Shown here: in pieces, positions 1 to 10,856 of the stretch | Numbering within the stretch: the first letter of the stretch is position 1 | How the letters are laid out: each line of letters begins with the position of its first letter | Source: Rhipicephalus microplus | Lineage: Eukaryota > Arthropoda > Arachnida > Ixodida > Ixodidae | Length of the DNA stretch: 64,000 nucleotides | Direction: 5' to 3' | Assembly (NCBI RefSeq): GCF_043290135.1 | Contig: NC_134700.1 | Span: 160,118,053-160,182,052, forward strand | Translations under genes and position numbers: made by a program | Notes under the pieces: generated by a model | Database searches by the model: none | What the model saw: the letters and a program-made list of their open reading frames with translations, nothing else | What the model was told of the DNA's origin: nothing

Positions 1-90
1 ATCTTCACCATTCAACCATGGCGAAAACAATTTGGTGAGGGGGGGGGGGGGCTTGGTGTGCTAATTTTTGGCTACACTCCTGCTTCTTAG
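1..90. repeat. G-run repeat family, copy 1
   Basis: A poly-G run is followed by text ending in a 'ggctacactcctg' tail. A related block lies at about 1745-1890, with a G run and then a '...ggctacgcccctg' tail. The shared order of G run, short GC-rich stretch and tail marks a dispersed repeat. I recall similar tails from tick assemblies, but the family is not named here. Confidence 0.4.
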
Positions 91-958
91 TTGTGATAAT
101 TAGAAGTTTAACTCGCTAACACGAGGGTAGTTAACATTGTTTGGATAACACACAGGGACCTGTCTCTTTTTTTTACATTCGTGCCTTTTATTTTGGTATT
201 TGAAGTGTAGTGAGCAAAAACTAGTGTCTGAACTGAGCAATGTTTGTGACGCAACTAAATGCAAAAAAAACGACCATACCCGAGGGATTCTCGTGCCGTT
301 ATATGTATTCAAGATGTGGGAGTTGCATCGGCTACACAGCAGCTTTTACCAAAAAAAAAAGTTCATGTTTCCTCAGGGGAGCCATAACAGCTTCAAGAGA
401 AATTGTAGTGAACCAAAAGAGCTAGGTTTTATTTTCAAGCTGAAATGAAAGGGATCAAAAATCAAAAGACCATTTTTGAGTGTGTGTGGAGGGGGGGGGG
501 TGGAACTCACTGCAACTTTTCCTCATACGTACATCTTTTTTTTATCACCATATCCTTTTGAACCTGGAAAGCTTGGGAGACACATTTTTATGTTTCACAC
601 AAAGTGGTCGAAATCTACTTATGCATAAAATTCTGTCACATGAAGAATAAAATAAACAAGAAAAGGAATGCTGAGAAAGTTTTGTCGGTGTGCACGCGAT
701 TTAAAAAAAACGCCAAAAGAAACAGAATAAGGTCGACTGTATTCCCGTTTGCCTTTCGACTTTTTATTATTGACAATTCACCACTTGATGCCCTCCATAA
801 TCGTTAAAAACCGTGGCGAAAAGAAGAGGCAGGCGCGCTTTGGCTCCCGTATCTTGCCTGTGGCAAGATGGCCGCCACGGCTTCACTGCTACCCATTGGT
901 ATGTATAGGCCAACGTTGGAAACGTTGGTATAGGCTGCCTCCACTCCAGCATGATTTA
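91..958. other. No gene seen
   Basis: This is AT-rich, low-complexity sequence with a second poly-G tract near 488-500 and several poly-A/T tracts. The short open frames here lack any recognisable domain. I see no RNA gene. Confidence 0.5.
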
Positions 959-1580
959 TGTTGAATTCCAATGGCGGAGTCGGTGCAGCCGACCGACTCC
1001 GCGAGCGAGCACTCGACTCTGGCGTAGAGCAAATCCTCCAAATCCGCCATCGGAACACAACCCGCCCTTCTGGAGCAAGGCGGAAGCTGCCGCGTTACCC
1101 AGGATACCTTGCGCTGTCTTTTCCACTGTCTGTTTCCCACGTGGTTTACCAGCATCGCCGCATTGTTTGTTTGCTTGTTCAGCGCTATTCACCTGTGTGG
1201 AATGGATATCACGCCAAGCGTGCAACAGCTATTGTCCACGATGTCTGCTGTCGCTATCGAGAAGCAGAAGCATTTCCGCACGCTTTGCCGAGGTAGCCGA
1301 GTCGTCCATGCCGTCCGCCATTATAAACACAACTCGCGCCGCGCCAGCCACGCCCCCAAGCAGGCAAACGTGTTAAAGGAAATACGTCACGTGGAGTTCC
1401 GGTCCACTCCACCGATTTTGGCGGAGCAGTTTTTCCTGCTCCACGGAGGGACTCCCGCTCTGAATCCCCTCCGGCTCTCTCATTGGAACACTTGACTCTC
1501 GCTCTCACTCTGTCATTGGAACACACTTGCTCTGAAAGGAGCAGAAAAACTTGCTCCGACTCCGCCATTGGAATTCAACA
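959..1580. mobile_element. 622 bp MITE with perfect 25 bp inverted ends
   Basis: Positions 959-983 and 1556-1580 are perfect reverse complements over 25 bp, beginning TGTTGAATTCC. The interior is GC-rich with short internal repeats (copies of 'cattggaacac' near 1482 and 1514) and no transposase. This is the structure of a non-autonomous DNA transposon. The flanks do not give a clear target duplication, so the superfamily is unknown. Confidence 0.7.
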
Positions 1581-1744
1581 TTATTTAAACCTCCTTGGAG
1601 TAAGCCGGTGCAGCGCCTCCTCATCTCCGGTGTTGTCGTGGAAGCATAAGAAAACATGTGACCGAGGACAGACAAGATGGGGCTTGCACTACCAAGCCTA
1701 CCAAGCACGAGGAAGAGCTTGTACGGCGACTCGAATGGCGCTAC

Positions 1745-1890
1745 ATTTCCAAGGCCGTACCCAGAAACTTCATTTCCACTAATTATTTCATGGTCATTTT
1801 CCACTCTTTATGCCATGGTAAACAAAATTTTGAGGAGGGGGGGCACGAGTTCGGTGTGCCGCACCCTGGCTACGCCCCTGTTTATTTCTA
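1745..1890. repeat. G-run repeat family, copy 2
   Basis: This is a second copy of the repeat at the window start. A G run at about 1836-1842 is followed by 'cacgagttcggtgtgccgcaccctggctacgcccctg' in pieces that parallel the first copy. It lies just outside the LINE target duplication at 1922. Confidence 0.4.
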
Positions 1891-2074
1891 GAGACTTTAC
1901 GCTGCGTGACATATGGACGCCATGTGGCAGTAAGAACATAAACTTTATTTGCCGAATCCAGACGATTCGAGTCCGGCGTTTTTTAGTGGGTCTGGGCACC
2001 CACCGCGGATGCGGTTCCGAGACCTTATCTCGAAGCGGCTTCCTCGGCACGCTGGACGGCTCAGAGTTGTGCTG

Positions 2075-2944
2075 TCAGGTTCGAGCTGCGCAGTGCGGCC
2101 TCCAACGCGAGTGGAGGCTGGCGGTGGAAGAGTGAGACGAATCGGCACTGTTCGAATTGTTTATTAGGCCCTGACACTCCCACAGCATGTGACTAAGGGT
2201 GGCAACCTCGCCACATGACGTGCATCTGTTAGTAGTGTATATGTCTGGATACATGGCGTGCATGAGTCTAGGGTTTCTGTATGAATCTGTTTGTAATTGT
2301 CTGAAGTGTACCGCTTGCGTTCTGTTTAGCCTTTCGTGAGGAGATGGGTATAAGCGTCTTTGTAACTGGTAATGTGTGGTGATGTCGTGAAACCTGGTCA
2401 TACGATCCTCCCATGCCCAGATGTCTGCAGTTCCCCGCGGGGGCTCGTCGTCCTCCGGCGATGCTCGGTGAGTGAGGCCTCGAGCAACGCGGTGAGCCGC
2501 TTCATTGGGGCGGCTCAGTCCGGTATGTGTCGAGATCCATAACGGGTGCCTTCGGTTATAGAAGTCGACCTCTCCTGGATGTATGGGATGTCGTTGGAGT
2601 ATGTGAAACGCCTCTTGCGAGATGCGTCCGTTGGCAAAATTGCGACTTGCTGTTTGCGAATCACTAATCACGTATGTGGCATTGGTATGTGTGAGGGCCA
2701 GTGCTATAGCCGCTTCCTCTGCCGCTTCAGCGTGTGCCGTGTTCACCGTGAGGTTTGTGATGTACTTGCCACGATGGCCGGTAACTACCGCCACGAAACT
2801 CTTTTTATTGGTATAACGCGCAGCATCAGTGAAAACCGCTTCAGTGTCGTTGGAGTAGCTTTGAGTAATGCGTTGTGCCCTGGCTTTACGCCGTCCCGTA
2901 TGGTGTTGGGGTTGCATGTTGCGAGGCGATGGGGGCACGTACAC
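2075..2944 (-). pseudogene. LINE ORF2, RNase H domain and C-terminal Cys/His motif
   Basis: The frame carries an RNase H fold with the acidic catalytic signature: FTDAA, then AEAAEEAA, then ISDSQTAS. The C-terminus has a CTSCGEVATLSHMLWEC motif, the Cys/His knuckle commonly found at the end of tick and insect LINE ORF2 proteins. The RNase H would degrade RNA in the RNA-DNA hybrid. The first 20-25 residues belong to another frame, so the domain is joined to the RT by a frameshift near 2895 and is not expressed as one protein here. Confidence 0.82.
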
Positions 2945-3036
2945 TTGCTCGCGTACCGATCTTGGAATTTCGACTTTGATGCCGTGCTGCGTATGGTGAT
3001 GCCAAGTTTTTCGAGTAGGTGTCGGCCTGGGCGGGT

Positions 3037-3546
3037 CTAGGATAGGCGCTCGAGCTGGGAAACTTGTTGCGCCTCCACGAGTTCCTCGAGGGTGTTATGC
3101 AACCCTAGCTCTAGGAGTTTGCTGGTGCTAACTCCGGGCGCCAGTCCCAACGCAAACTTGTACGTCATGCGTATCAGGGCATTAAGCTTGTCTTTTTCCG
3201 CAACTGTCCATTTGTGAAACGGTGCCGTGTACATTATTTGTGAAATAACAAAGGCTTGTATGAGTCGTATGACGCTGCCTTCGCGCATGCCCGCATGTTT
3301 GTTCGTGATGCGTCGGATGAGTTGCATCGTGCTGGTGGCCTTTGCCATTATCTTGCGCAGTGCTTCACCATTTCCGCCGTTCTGCTCAATCATCATCCCC
3401 AGTACCCGGATCTTTTTTACAATTGGGATCGGTGAGCCGTTTGATGATGTTAGTTTGATTTCTTGTTTTTCTGAAGGTACGTAGTTTTTGGGCGGGCGTC
3501 CCTTTTTCACCAGTCTATATAGCAGTAATGGACCATATGCAAAATT
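3037..3546 (-). pseudogene. LINE ORF2, RT thumb and linker after the insert
   Basis: From 3546 downward the protein resumes with FAYGPLLLYRLVKKGRPP, continuing directly from the RT text that stops at 5613. It includes the typical LINE motif 'PIVKKIRVLGMMIEQNGG' and a helical region leading to the RNase H. An in-frame TAG at 3037-3039 ends it. The same frame continues for about 45 codons before a shift near 2895 moves into the RNase H frame. Confidence 0.8.
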
Positions 3547-5610
3547 GCTTTGTGCTCTGGCAACACTGTGCATTTTGACCCCGCTGCCATTTTAATGTGG
3601 GCGAGCGGTCGACGGCAACGCGTTCGCTAGTACGGCCGTACGACGCCTCAACATTTACTTCACTGCGCTGAGCTACTGCGGTAGCCTCAGCAAGACGTTT
3701 CCCAGTGCCCGAACATGTGATGTGGAAAGCTGTTTAGGAATTTCGCCACATATATCGAATGACACTGTAGCGGACTTTATAAACCAGGCTCCGACGTCAT
3801 CCAAGCAGCAAACCAAATCTTGTGCCTTCGCCGTGGAAGCGTACACCTTGCCGTTGTCGGTTGTGACCAACGCCTGTTACACAAGGTACGTAAGCGACGT
3901 TTCTGAAAGCATGCAGTGCTTTTCCTTTTGGAGCAACGTACAAATAGTGCCGCCGATGTTAATGTCGTGCGGGCGTTCTCGGCAAGGTCGGTCATGTCAC
4001 TGCGTGTTTCTTTCACTGCACGTACTCGCGTGCATGGATAACTTGTCATTATGGTTTTGCAAGAGGAGGCTATGTTTTAGCGTTTATTTTTAGCATGTCC
4101 AATCAGCCGGCGTGGTCGCATAGGAACTTCGCAGCTGTTCCGGTGGTTCAGCGTGCATGCCTCGAAAGACATGGCTCGTACTATGAAAACAGTTTTTTGC
4201 GCAAACAAATTTCACGTCCGCACATATGCAATACTGGTCTAATATTAATGTGCTGCCTTTACGAGTGCGCATGCTGCTTTGTATGAAAAACGACGTACGC
4301 TAGTTTGTTCACTAAACATTTAGACTAAACGGGTCTACAAGGACAGCTAGAAAGAACGGAACTGATCCACCACAAGCGCCAACGTAAGTTAACAGCGAGA
4401 CTTCTTAAAAACCTGATTCATTGGGTGCACGTTAGTTCGGAGATTTTTATTGGCATGTGGTTGTCCAACTCGTGAATAAAAACCAGTGTTTTTGATGTTA
4501 CACACGAGGTTGTTCACATCGAAGCACTTCATGCAGGTTTTGTACTTTTGCACTGTAACGTCAGCTGCGCAGGGATATTCCCGAATGACATTGTCAGTGC
4601 TTCGTGGAGAGTAAGTTGCATAATCTTGTTGCTTTGCATAAAGCTGTCTTGGCAAGTGCCACGACAGCTTTATTCGTACTTGTGATATGGCACTCGGTAA
4701 AAAGATGGCAAGCTTGACTGTGTGCAGCTTACAAAGTTCTTTTTATGTTGTTGTTGTTCTTACTGTCTCGGAATTTTCTATGCACGTGGCACGTGCTACC
4801 GAAGCCAGAAGAAGAGTGGCCGGCCGTACAAAGTCTGCTTGGCTTTGAAAACTGACAGTGGAGCAGTGGCTGATTCTACTTGTGAGCGCCCCGCTGGGAG
4901 TGGTGGTGCGTGCAGCCACATTCTTGCGGCTCGGCGCGTCCTTCTTCTGCTGAAGCAGAAGGGCTTCAAAGAGGCACCACCAAAGTTTTCATGCACAGAG
5001 TTGCCACAGCAATGGAGGCACCCCCGACGACAAGGCATCAGGCCCATGGCCATGCAGAACATGGACTGGCGGAGTCCACGTGAGGGTGGTATGGACATGT
5101 CAATGTCACCCTTATTCGCTTGCATTAAACACCCACGGTCCGCCTACACTGACCACAAAGCGAGTTCACCAGGCGAAGTGACACTACTCGACTGGCTGGA
5201 GCGCGTCTTCTCAACTCTAAGTATACCCCACTCGAAGTTACACCGACCGCTCATTGCATCCTCCGCTGCGTTTCTAAACGGCTCTTTCATAATAAAGCAC
5301 CGTTTTATAAAGACCCGTGTCAGAGCACGCGCACTGTCTGTATCGTGGGCGCGTCCCCGCCGCCGTATTCAAAGCGTTTGAAAAGCCCAGTCACCCAAAG
5401 GTGTTGTGTTGAGCTAAGAGGAGACCGTAGACAATAAAATTTCTCTCCCGCATCCGCCCTGCCAGACAGATAAAGGCGCGTTGCGTGTGAAAAAGCCATC
5501 AGAAGTTAATGGTCGCCCGCGCGTAGTGGTCAAGCCTCGCCAGCATAAAAATGGCGGATATGGTACCTGCTAGGTTCACTAGATGGCGCTGTTAATTTCG
5601 CATATTGCCT
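3547..5610 (+). mobile_element. 2.06 kb insert with SWIM-type ORF
   Basis: This block interrupts the LINE RT. The LINE reading stops at 5613 and resumes at 3546, and ATT is present at both edges (3544-3546 and 5611-5613), a possible 3 bp duplication. I find no convincing terminal inverted repeats. The block holds one coherent plus-strand ORF near its right end and an AATAAA at about 5434, so it may be a retrocopied or otherwise mobilised gene segment, or part of a DNA transposon with diverged ends. Its identity is open. Confidence 0.6.
4722..5381 (+). pseudogene. SWIM zinc-finger-like protein fragment
   Basis: A 219-residue frame contains TCYRSQKKSG, then DSTCERPAGSGGACSHIL (about residues 53-70), then a LPQQWRHPR block. 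This order matches the SWIM-domain region found in many invertebrate proteins linked to YqaJ-type exonuclease elements. The SWIM motif is C-x-C-x(n)-C-x-H. Here the second Cys is Arg (CER, codon cgc), so zinc binding is probably lost. The hydrophobic first 25 residues look like read-through of an upstream intron or UTR, so the start is not trusted. Downstream, residues 150-219 are not recognisable. An AATAAA follows the stop at about 5434. It is likely a decayed transposon or duplicated gene fragment. Confidence 0.55.
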
Positions 5611-6334
5611 ATTCGGATTTTTCGGCCGAGCAGGTGAGTCCCGTGCCTACGAGGTAATGTTCCACGTATTCTATGGCCGCCTGTAAGCGATCCTCGATCT
5701 CTCCGTCACTGCCAGTTGTCGTCCAGATCGTAATATCATCCGCGTATAGCGTGTGGCGCAGTCCATCAATTTGATGTAATCGCTCGGGTAACCGCAGCAG
5801 GACGAGGTTGAAAAGCATGGGTGAGATCACCGAGCCCTGCGGTGTACCCGAGCTTCCAATGTTGATTTGATTTGATTCTAGTTGTCCCACTCGCAGGTGT
5901 GCGGTTCTTCCCGTGAGGAAGTCTCGGACGTAGTTGTACACTCGCATTCCGAGGTTCAATCTGTCTATTTGTCGCAATATGGCGTCGTGACGAACGTTAT
6001 CGAAGGCCTTCTTCAGGTCCAGGCCAAGGATGGCTCTCGTTGAGCACCCAGGATTTTCTATGATTTGATATTTTAGTTGCAGAAGAGCATCCTCTGTGGA
6101 GAGATGTCTTCTGAACCCAATCATTGTGTGTGGTAATAGGTTGTTATCCTCGAGGTGATCTGTTAGTCTATTGAGGAACGCATGCTCCATCAGCTTACCT
6201 ACACATGATGTTAGGGAGATAGGGCGCAGGTTCTGCAGCTGCAATTTCTTGCCGGGTTTCGGTATAAGTATGATCTGCGCTTCTTTCCATGGCTGGGGTA
6301 ACTTTCCACGCACCCAACACTCGTTAATATAATC
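5611..6334 (-). pseudogene. LINE ORF2, reverse transcriptase core
   Basis: This continues the ORF2 frame after the TAA at 6335. It contains the RT blocks ILIPKPGK, LGLDLKKAFDNV, GTPQGSVISPMLFN and the catalytic LYADDITIW. The polymerase centre therefore looks intact. The frame breaks at about 5613, where the 2.06 kb insert begins on this strand. The remaining RT/thumb sequence resumes at about 3546. The domain would copy the LINE RNA at the nicked target. It is non-functional here because of the upstream stop and the insertion. Confidence 0.88.
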
Positions 6335-7705
6335 TTAGAGTTTCTCTAGTGATCTGTAATCGACGTTGCGCAGTGCCCTGTTCGATATTCGATCTAGGCC
6401 TGGGGCTGACTTGGTATTGAGTTCGACGAGGGCCGCCTCGATTTCGGAAATTGAGAATTCTGCGTCTAGGATGGCGTTGCCTTCTGCCCTGTAGTCCGGA
6501 TGTACTTGCGGGGGCGTTTGGGATATGTAATGGAGTTCCGCTTCCCGTAGGAAATCTTGCTCCGTTCCCCCGAAAGCGTGTATGATTTTGCATATGCCTT
6601 GCCTCTGTGAGGTCTTGGTGTTCGCGGGATCTATGAGGTACCACAGTATCTGCCATGTGCGACTCGTAGTGAGCTGACCATCCATATGCGTGCATTTCTC
6701 TTCCCATTGCTGTTGTTGCAGGTTAAATGCGTGCTTTTCTATTTCTTTGTTGAGCTGTGCTATTCGTTTTCGCAGTCTCCTATTATGTCGTTTCAAACGG
6801 CGATGCAGTTGGGTCTTGGCTTGCCACATGTGCAGTAACCGGGTGTCTATTCTATCAAGCCCAGCTGTTGACGGCATCATTTGCGTCGCCCTCTTGATGT
6901 CGCGCCGAAGTTGCTCGGTCCATTGCTCAATGTCTTTGATGTCTTCAATCTGTTGCTTGTCTCGATTTTTTCGTAGTTGTTCCCAATTGGTGATCTTCAT
7001 TTGGCGACCGGCATTGTGTTCCTGTGGGCTGCCTTCTGCTTCTATAGAGATAATGTAATGGTCACTGCCCAAGTCTTGCATGGTGTTTCTCCAAGTCACC
7101 TTTCGTGTATTGCACGTAAAGATAAGGTCCGGCGTGGTGTCAGTGCTGACGCTGTTGCCCTGCCTAGTTGGTGCCGCTGGGTCAGTGACCAGCTCGAGGC
7201 CGGCGAGTTGCGCCGTTTCCCACAAATGCCTGCCTTTCGGCTGATCGTGTTTGTAACCCCACGCCGTATGCACCGCGTTGAAGTCGCCTCCAATGAAGAG
7301 TTGTTGCCCCTGGGCGATATCAAGTGCTCGTTTGAAGAGGACGTGAAAGCGGTGTTTGCGACATCTCGGACTGCTATAGACGTTGAGTACGAAAATGCTG
7401 TCGGGCGTCTTACGCGGTGGAATTAGCTCTACGAGGACGTTTTCAATATCCTTGACTTGGGTGTCGTGTTCGATAACCGTGAGCTCTCGCTTGACCAGTG
7501 TTGTGACGTTTGGATTTTCCTCCTTGCCTGTTATAGACTGGTACCCTGAAAGTTTGGCGGGGCCGTTTATTTCCTGCAGTATAATGACGTCTGGGCGTTC
7601 GGGGATCGTTTTCAGGTATTGTTGTAGGTGCGCTCGTTTGTTTTTGTAACTTCTGCAGTTCCACTGCCATATTGTATGTTTTTGTTTCGAAGAGTGGCTT
7701 GCCAT
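6335..7705 (-). pseudogene. LINE ORF2, endonuclease part and RT N-terminus
   Basis: This 456-residue frame begins MASHSSKQKH and carries the AP-endonuclease signatures in order: QWNCRS near residue 14, ILQE near 42, GGDFNAVH near 139, TPDLIF near 190, GSDHYI near 214. All expected catalytic Asn, Glu, Asp and His positions are visible. The endonuclease would nick target DNA to prime reverse transcription. Residues 230-456 lead into the RT. A single in-frame TAA at 6335-6337 ends the frame, and the RT then continues in the same frame, so one nonsense codon separates the two parts. No other damage is apparent in the endonuclease. Confidence 0.88.
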
Positions 7706-7717
7706 GGTTATGTGGTA

Positions 7718-8236
7718 CTACATGTGTGGCGCCGCTTCGCTATGCGACGTCACCAGCGCGCTGTTGGCAGCTTCTAATCTGGACAATCTGAGATAAATGC
7801 TCTCCAAGCTCTGTTGAATCGTACGCGTGATAGTCGCGGTGATAGTTTCCTCAAGACTGCTCACGCGAGCCTCGAGTGCTTTCACTCGCGTGTCGCCTGT
7901 TGCTGCGCGCGTACGCTTGGAACGTACTGACTTTTTAAGGGAGATAGCCGGCCCGCGTTTAGTATCAGGGTCTTCGACCTCACCGTCCTCTACGAGTTCT
8001 TCTTGTGTTTCCTGCATTGCCTGTTGATCAGTCTCGCTGTGAGCGGCAGACTGGAGCTTTTGTATGAGATCGTCCTTTGCGTGAATCTGTGCCTGCATGC
8101 ATTCAATTTGTTTTTGCATAGTTTGTATCTTCTGTGTTAACTGAGCGATCTCCGCCTCTATCTTAGTGTGTGTTTTGCCGCCAGCCTCCGCGTTTGTTGC
8201 GCGTTTTCCTTTGACCGCATCTGCAAAGCTCACCAA
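7718..8236 (-). pseudogene. LINE ORF1 C-terminal part, coiled coil
   Basis: A 172-residue frame opens with 'MVSFADAVKGKRATN', a start seen at comparable places in LINE ORF1 proteins. It holds a heptad-rich coiled coil at about residues 25-70 and a second helical stretch near 115-155. Upstream sequence to 8369 encodes Arg/Ser-rich text in shifted frames, so the ORF1 N-terminus is missing or shifted. ORF1 proteins of I-type LINEs bind the element RNA and coat it. The ORF ends 13 bp before the ORF2 start at 7705, the usual tight ORF1-ORF2 spacing. It is a fragment because the element is 5'-truncated at 8369. Confidence 0.7.
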
Positions 8237-8445
8237 ATCAGTTGCCTTCGCGTCCCTCGTTGGGGTCCGTCCAGGTGTTCGGCTGCGAGCTCGGCGTTGC
8301 TGCTGCTTTCAGGGTCCCGGTGTGCGGCTACGAGATCGGGAGTGGCTTCGACTGGGTGTCCTGGATCTTATGTGGCAGTAAGAAACAAAAGTTTTCTAAA
8401 CGCAGAGCAGCTGGCAGGTAGCAGCACCATGTAGTTTTAGCAAAG

Positions 8446-8475
8446 CACGGAGGAAGCACCTTTCCTTCCTCCATG
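8446..8475. mobile_element. 30 bp insertion flanked by perfect 8 bp duplication
   Basis: TAGCAAAG is present at 8438-8445 and again at 8476-8483. Between them lie 30 bp starting CACGGAGGAAG and ending CTTCCTCCATG, which are inverted ends. This is the structure of a transposon insertion reduced to its termini. Related 19-21 bp units occur at 48081, 48947, 48973 and 48997. Confidence 0.65.
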
Positions 8476-8484
8476 TAGCAAAGC

Positions 8485-9800
8485 GTATAAGAAACACCCG
8501 CTCTTTCATTCATCGGGCTCTTAATTGTGGTGATCTGAACGCGCCTTAAGTGTAGTGTAATAAGGGCCTCAACAAACATCACTGTCACCAGTCATGGCTG
8601 CGAGCCTAGAGTAGCTGCTTACGAATTGCTATAGGCAGCTGTTGGGTGGAAGCAAAGAATAACCGCTACCATTGGTGAGCTCTACGCTGATAATGGTGAC
8701 GCTGTGGCCATACTTTTTGTACTCCAAGCCAAAGACTAGTGGAAGAAAACAGAAGATACACAGGCAAAAAAAATATAGAGAAGGAAAAACACACATTGTT
8801 GAAACGGTATATAGAGCGTCCTCTACGCGCTCGTCGCACTTCAGTCCACCACTCCGCCGAAGGCCGCTTTGTCACTGCAACAGCCACCCGCACTGAGTCC
8901 TAGCCATACACGTCCCCATACCGGGTGCACACAACTGCAGGTTTAAAAGGCTCCGGCCCGTGCGTCGAAAAGCGGACTGCTACCAACACCATTTCATACA
9001 GCCGTTTGCAACTGTATTTCTGTTTTCACGCTCGCACACAGTTGGAGCGCGCTGGCTCTCTGCTCATCTCTGCTAGCCAGGTGTCCCTCTCATGCTGCTT
9101 GACCAGCACACTCACCATATCGCTCCATTTCTTTGCTTTCTCTGCATGCGATGGGTTGGCCAGGAAGCCCCACTTGTGATTGGGGTGCTGAAGGCCCCTG
9201 ACCCAGTGCGTGCGCACGCAGTTTTGGCTCGGGTAGTGCAATATCTTGCACTACCCGAGTCTACCCTTGTACGCGACCTTGCTTCGTGCCTCCAGCTGCG
9301 ACGATTATCATCGAAAGGCACGGTCGCCAAAAAGCTGTGTCACTGGGCCGAGTTAAACCGGCGCACATGGAAACCAACTGGTCCACGACAACTACTTCCG
9401 CCTATCCGCCTGAAACCTGCAGAACATCCCACACCAACGAGAGCAACGGACACGGGAATTCCCTATGAGACCGAATTTTACCACACACAAGCAGTGGAAG
9501 ACGGGACAGGTGGCCAGTGGCCGCTCTGGTGTTTCATTTGGTTCGTGCTCTCACTAGGGGTATGGTGAGTAGCGCTACGGCGCAGGAGGTCGCGCTGCCA
9601 GCGGGTTGCAAATGAAGTCGCGAACCGACATTTCTTTCCCTCTCTCTGCACTGTCAACAAAGACAAAGAGAAAGAAAAAATTACAAAGGCGAGGAAAGAG
9701 AGAGAGAGAGGTAAGAGAGACCGCTCCCAGAAAGGAATGTTAGTTGGTAGGGCGCCCGGGCCATCACACAGACCCTCCCCTCAGCACAGCCGTCATGGCT
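8485..9800. other. No confident gene; GA-rich tracts and a hairpin
   Basis: An open frame at 9092-9568 (158 codons, plus strand) has no domain I recognise and contains the perfect hairpin at 9228-9259. A GA-rich low-complexity tract lies at about 9660-9720. Nothing else can be supported. Confidence 0.4.
9228..9259. repeat. Perfect 14 bp hairpin, 4 nt loop
   Basis: CTCGGGTAGTGCAA (9228-9241) is followed by TATC and its exact reverse complement (9246-9259). It lies inside an unassigned open frame and is not followed by any recognised element end. Confidence 0.7.
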
Positions 9801-10490
9801 GGTGACTTCTCAATACACCTGTATACTGCGACGACACCTCCGGGTATGCCATCCCGACGCAAGAGTGGCCCAGGGGCAGCTAATTCCACCACTACCAGAG
9901 CGAGGCCTCACCAGGCAGCAACATGGCCTCCTCCTGCGGCTACGCATAGAATGCCATAAGGCAGCAGCTCGCTGGCACCGACTCAAGTTTGCAGCTATGC
10001 TGGACTGTTCCACCTGCGGCAAGGTCGGGACCTTAGAACACCCAGCTGCTGTTTGTATGCCCAACGCGTATCCAGCAGCGAAGCTCACTCCTCTAGGCGT
10101 ACCACACTCTCAGTCCACCGACACGCAACCAGGATGACATGCTTTTCCCAGCAATCTGCCAGGGACCAGCCTTCAAAAGTATCCTGGCATATTGGATTCC
10201 ACATGGCTGTCATCCAAGTTGTAGGATCACTTGATATCCCCTGCAGCTCACACTTCTAAATCTTACGACTCAGACTGCCCTGCCAACGCCCCTATCCGCT
10301 TTTTGCTCTACCAGCCATGGCCGCCACGTTCCTTCAACCCTTCTCCTCATATCTACTTCTAGAAACTTTTCTCCACTCCACCCCTTCCGCCCCCTTAGGC
10401 GTTGAGCCGTGCTCCCGCGAGGGCTGCAGAAGGTAGTGCCTTTTTCCTTTTCTTCAACCACACATTCATTCATTCGTTCGTTGGTTGATG
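9800..10490 (+). pseudogene. LINE ORF2 C-terminal remnant and 3' tail
   Basis: Plus-strand frames at 9802-10137 read LTRQQHGLLLRLRIECH and then CSTCGKVGTLEHPAAVC. This is the end of a LINE ORF2 just after RNase H, with its Cys/His knuckle. Stops and shifts occur throughout. The sequence that follows, through 'ggcgttgagccgtgctcccgcg' in two pieces to a CATT-rich tract at about 10462-10480, looks like the LINE 3' UTR and tail. The 5' portion of the element is not evident. Confidence 0.6.
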
Positions 10491-10733
10491 ACTCTATGCA
10501 ACACGCTTCGTGTCTGCGTCACTCGCAGCTACCACTCTCTCTCAAATTGACTCCATTCTTAACCAAACCTCTTCTCTCTTCAACTCGGCAGCTTGCCCAA
10601 CACTACTGTGTAGCTCCTGAAAATTCACCACTCTCTCGTAATGAAGAATTGGTGTTTATTTTTTGTTCTGCATTGTATCGCTACGGCCCCAAGTACTCAG
10701 TGGATGTACGTGGTTTGAGCACCGAAGTTTGCT

Positions 10734-10760
10734 TGAGAGAGAGAGAGAGAGAGAGAGAGA
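10734..10760. repeat. (GA)n microsatellite
   Basis: An uninterrupted run of GA dinucleotides, about 13 units, lies between two LINE fragments. Confidence 0.9.
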
Positions 10761-10856
10761 ATAAGAAAGGTGGGGAGGTTAACCTGGGCTGAGCCCGGTA
10801 GGCTACCCTCACGGGTAGCAACTGGGCCGGCGCATAACAGTTTTATGTTTCATCAC

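Larger units (their letters stand above)
1937..8369 (-). mobile_element. I-group LINE (APE, RT, RNase H), 5'-truncated, interrupted
   Basis: A single non-LTR element is read from 8369 down to 1937. The 15 bp sequence ATGTGGCAGTAAGAA occurs perfectly at 1922-1936 and 8370-8384, which marks the target duplication. In order it holds an ORF1 tail, an AP endonuclease, a reverse transcriptase, an RNase H and a C-terminal Cys/His motif. A 2.06 kb insert (3547-5610) splits the RT. Without the insert the element is about 4.4 kb. A polyadenylation-like AATAAA sits near its 3' end at about 1950. APE plus RNase H places it in the I/R1/LOA assemblage of LINEs; the exact clade needs a tree. The perfect duplication and few lesions suggest a fairly recent insertion. 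Confidence 0.9.

Noticed and set aside
951..1376. 141-codon plus-strand frame in the MITE
   Set aside because: It lies within a GC-rich non-autonomous element, overlaps other open frames on both strands and has no domain.
1937..8369. Two separate LINEs, one at 2-3.6 kb and one at 5.6-8.2 kb
   Set aside because: The RT text continues from one block to the other, and one 15 bp duplication encloses both, so it is one element with an insert.
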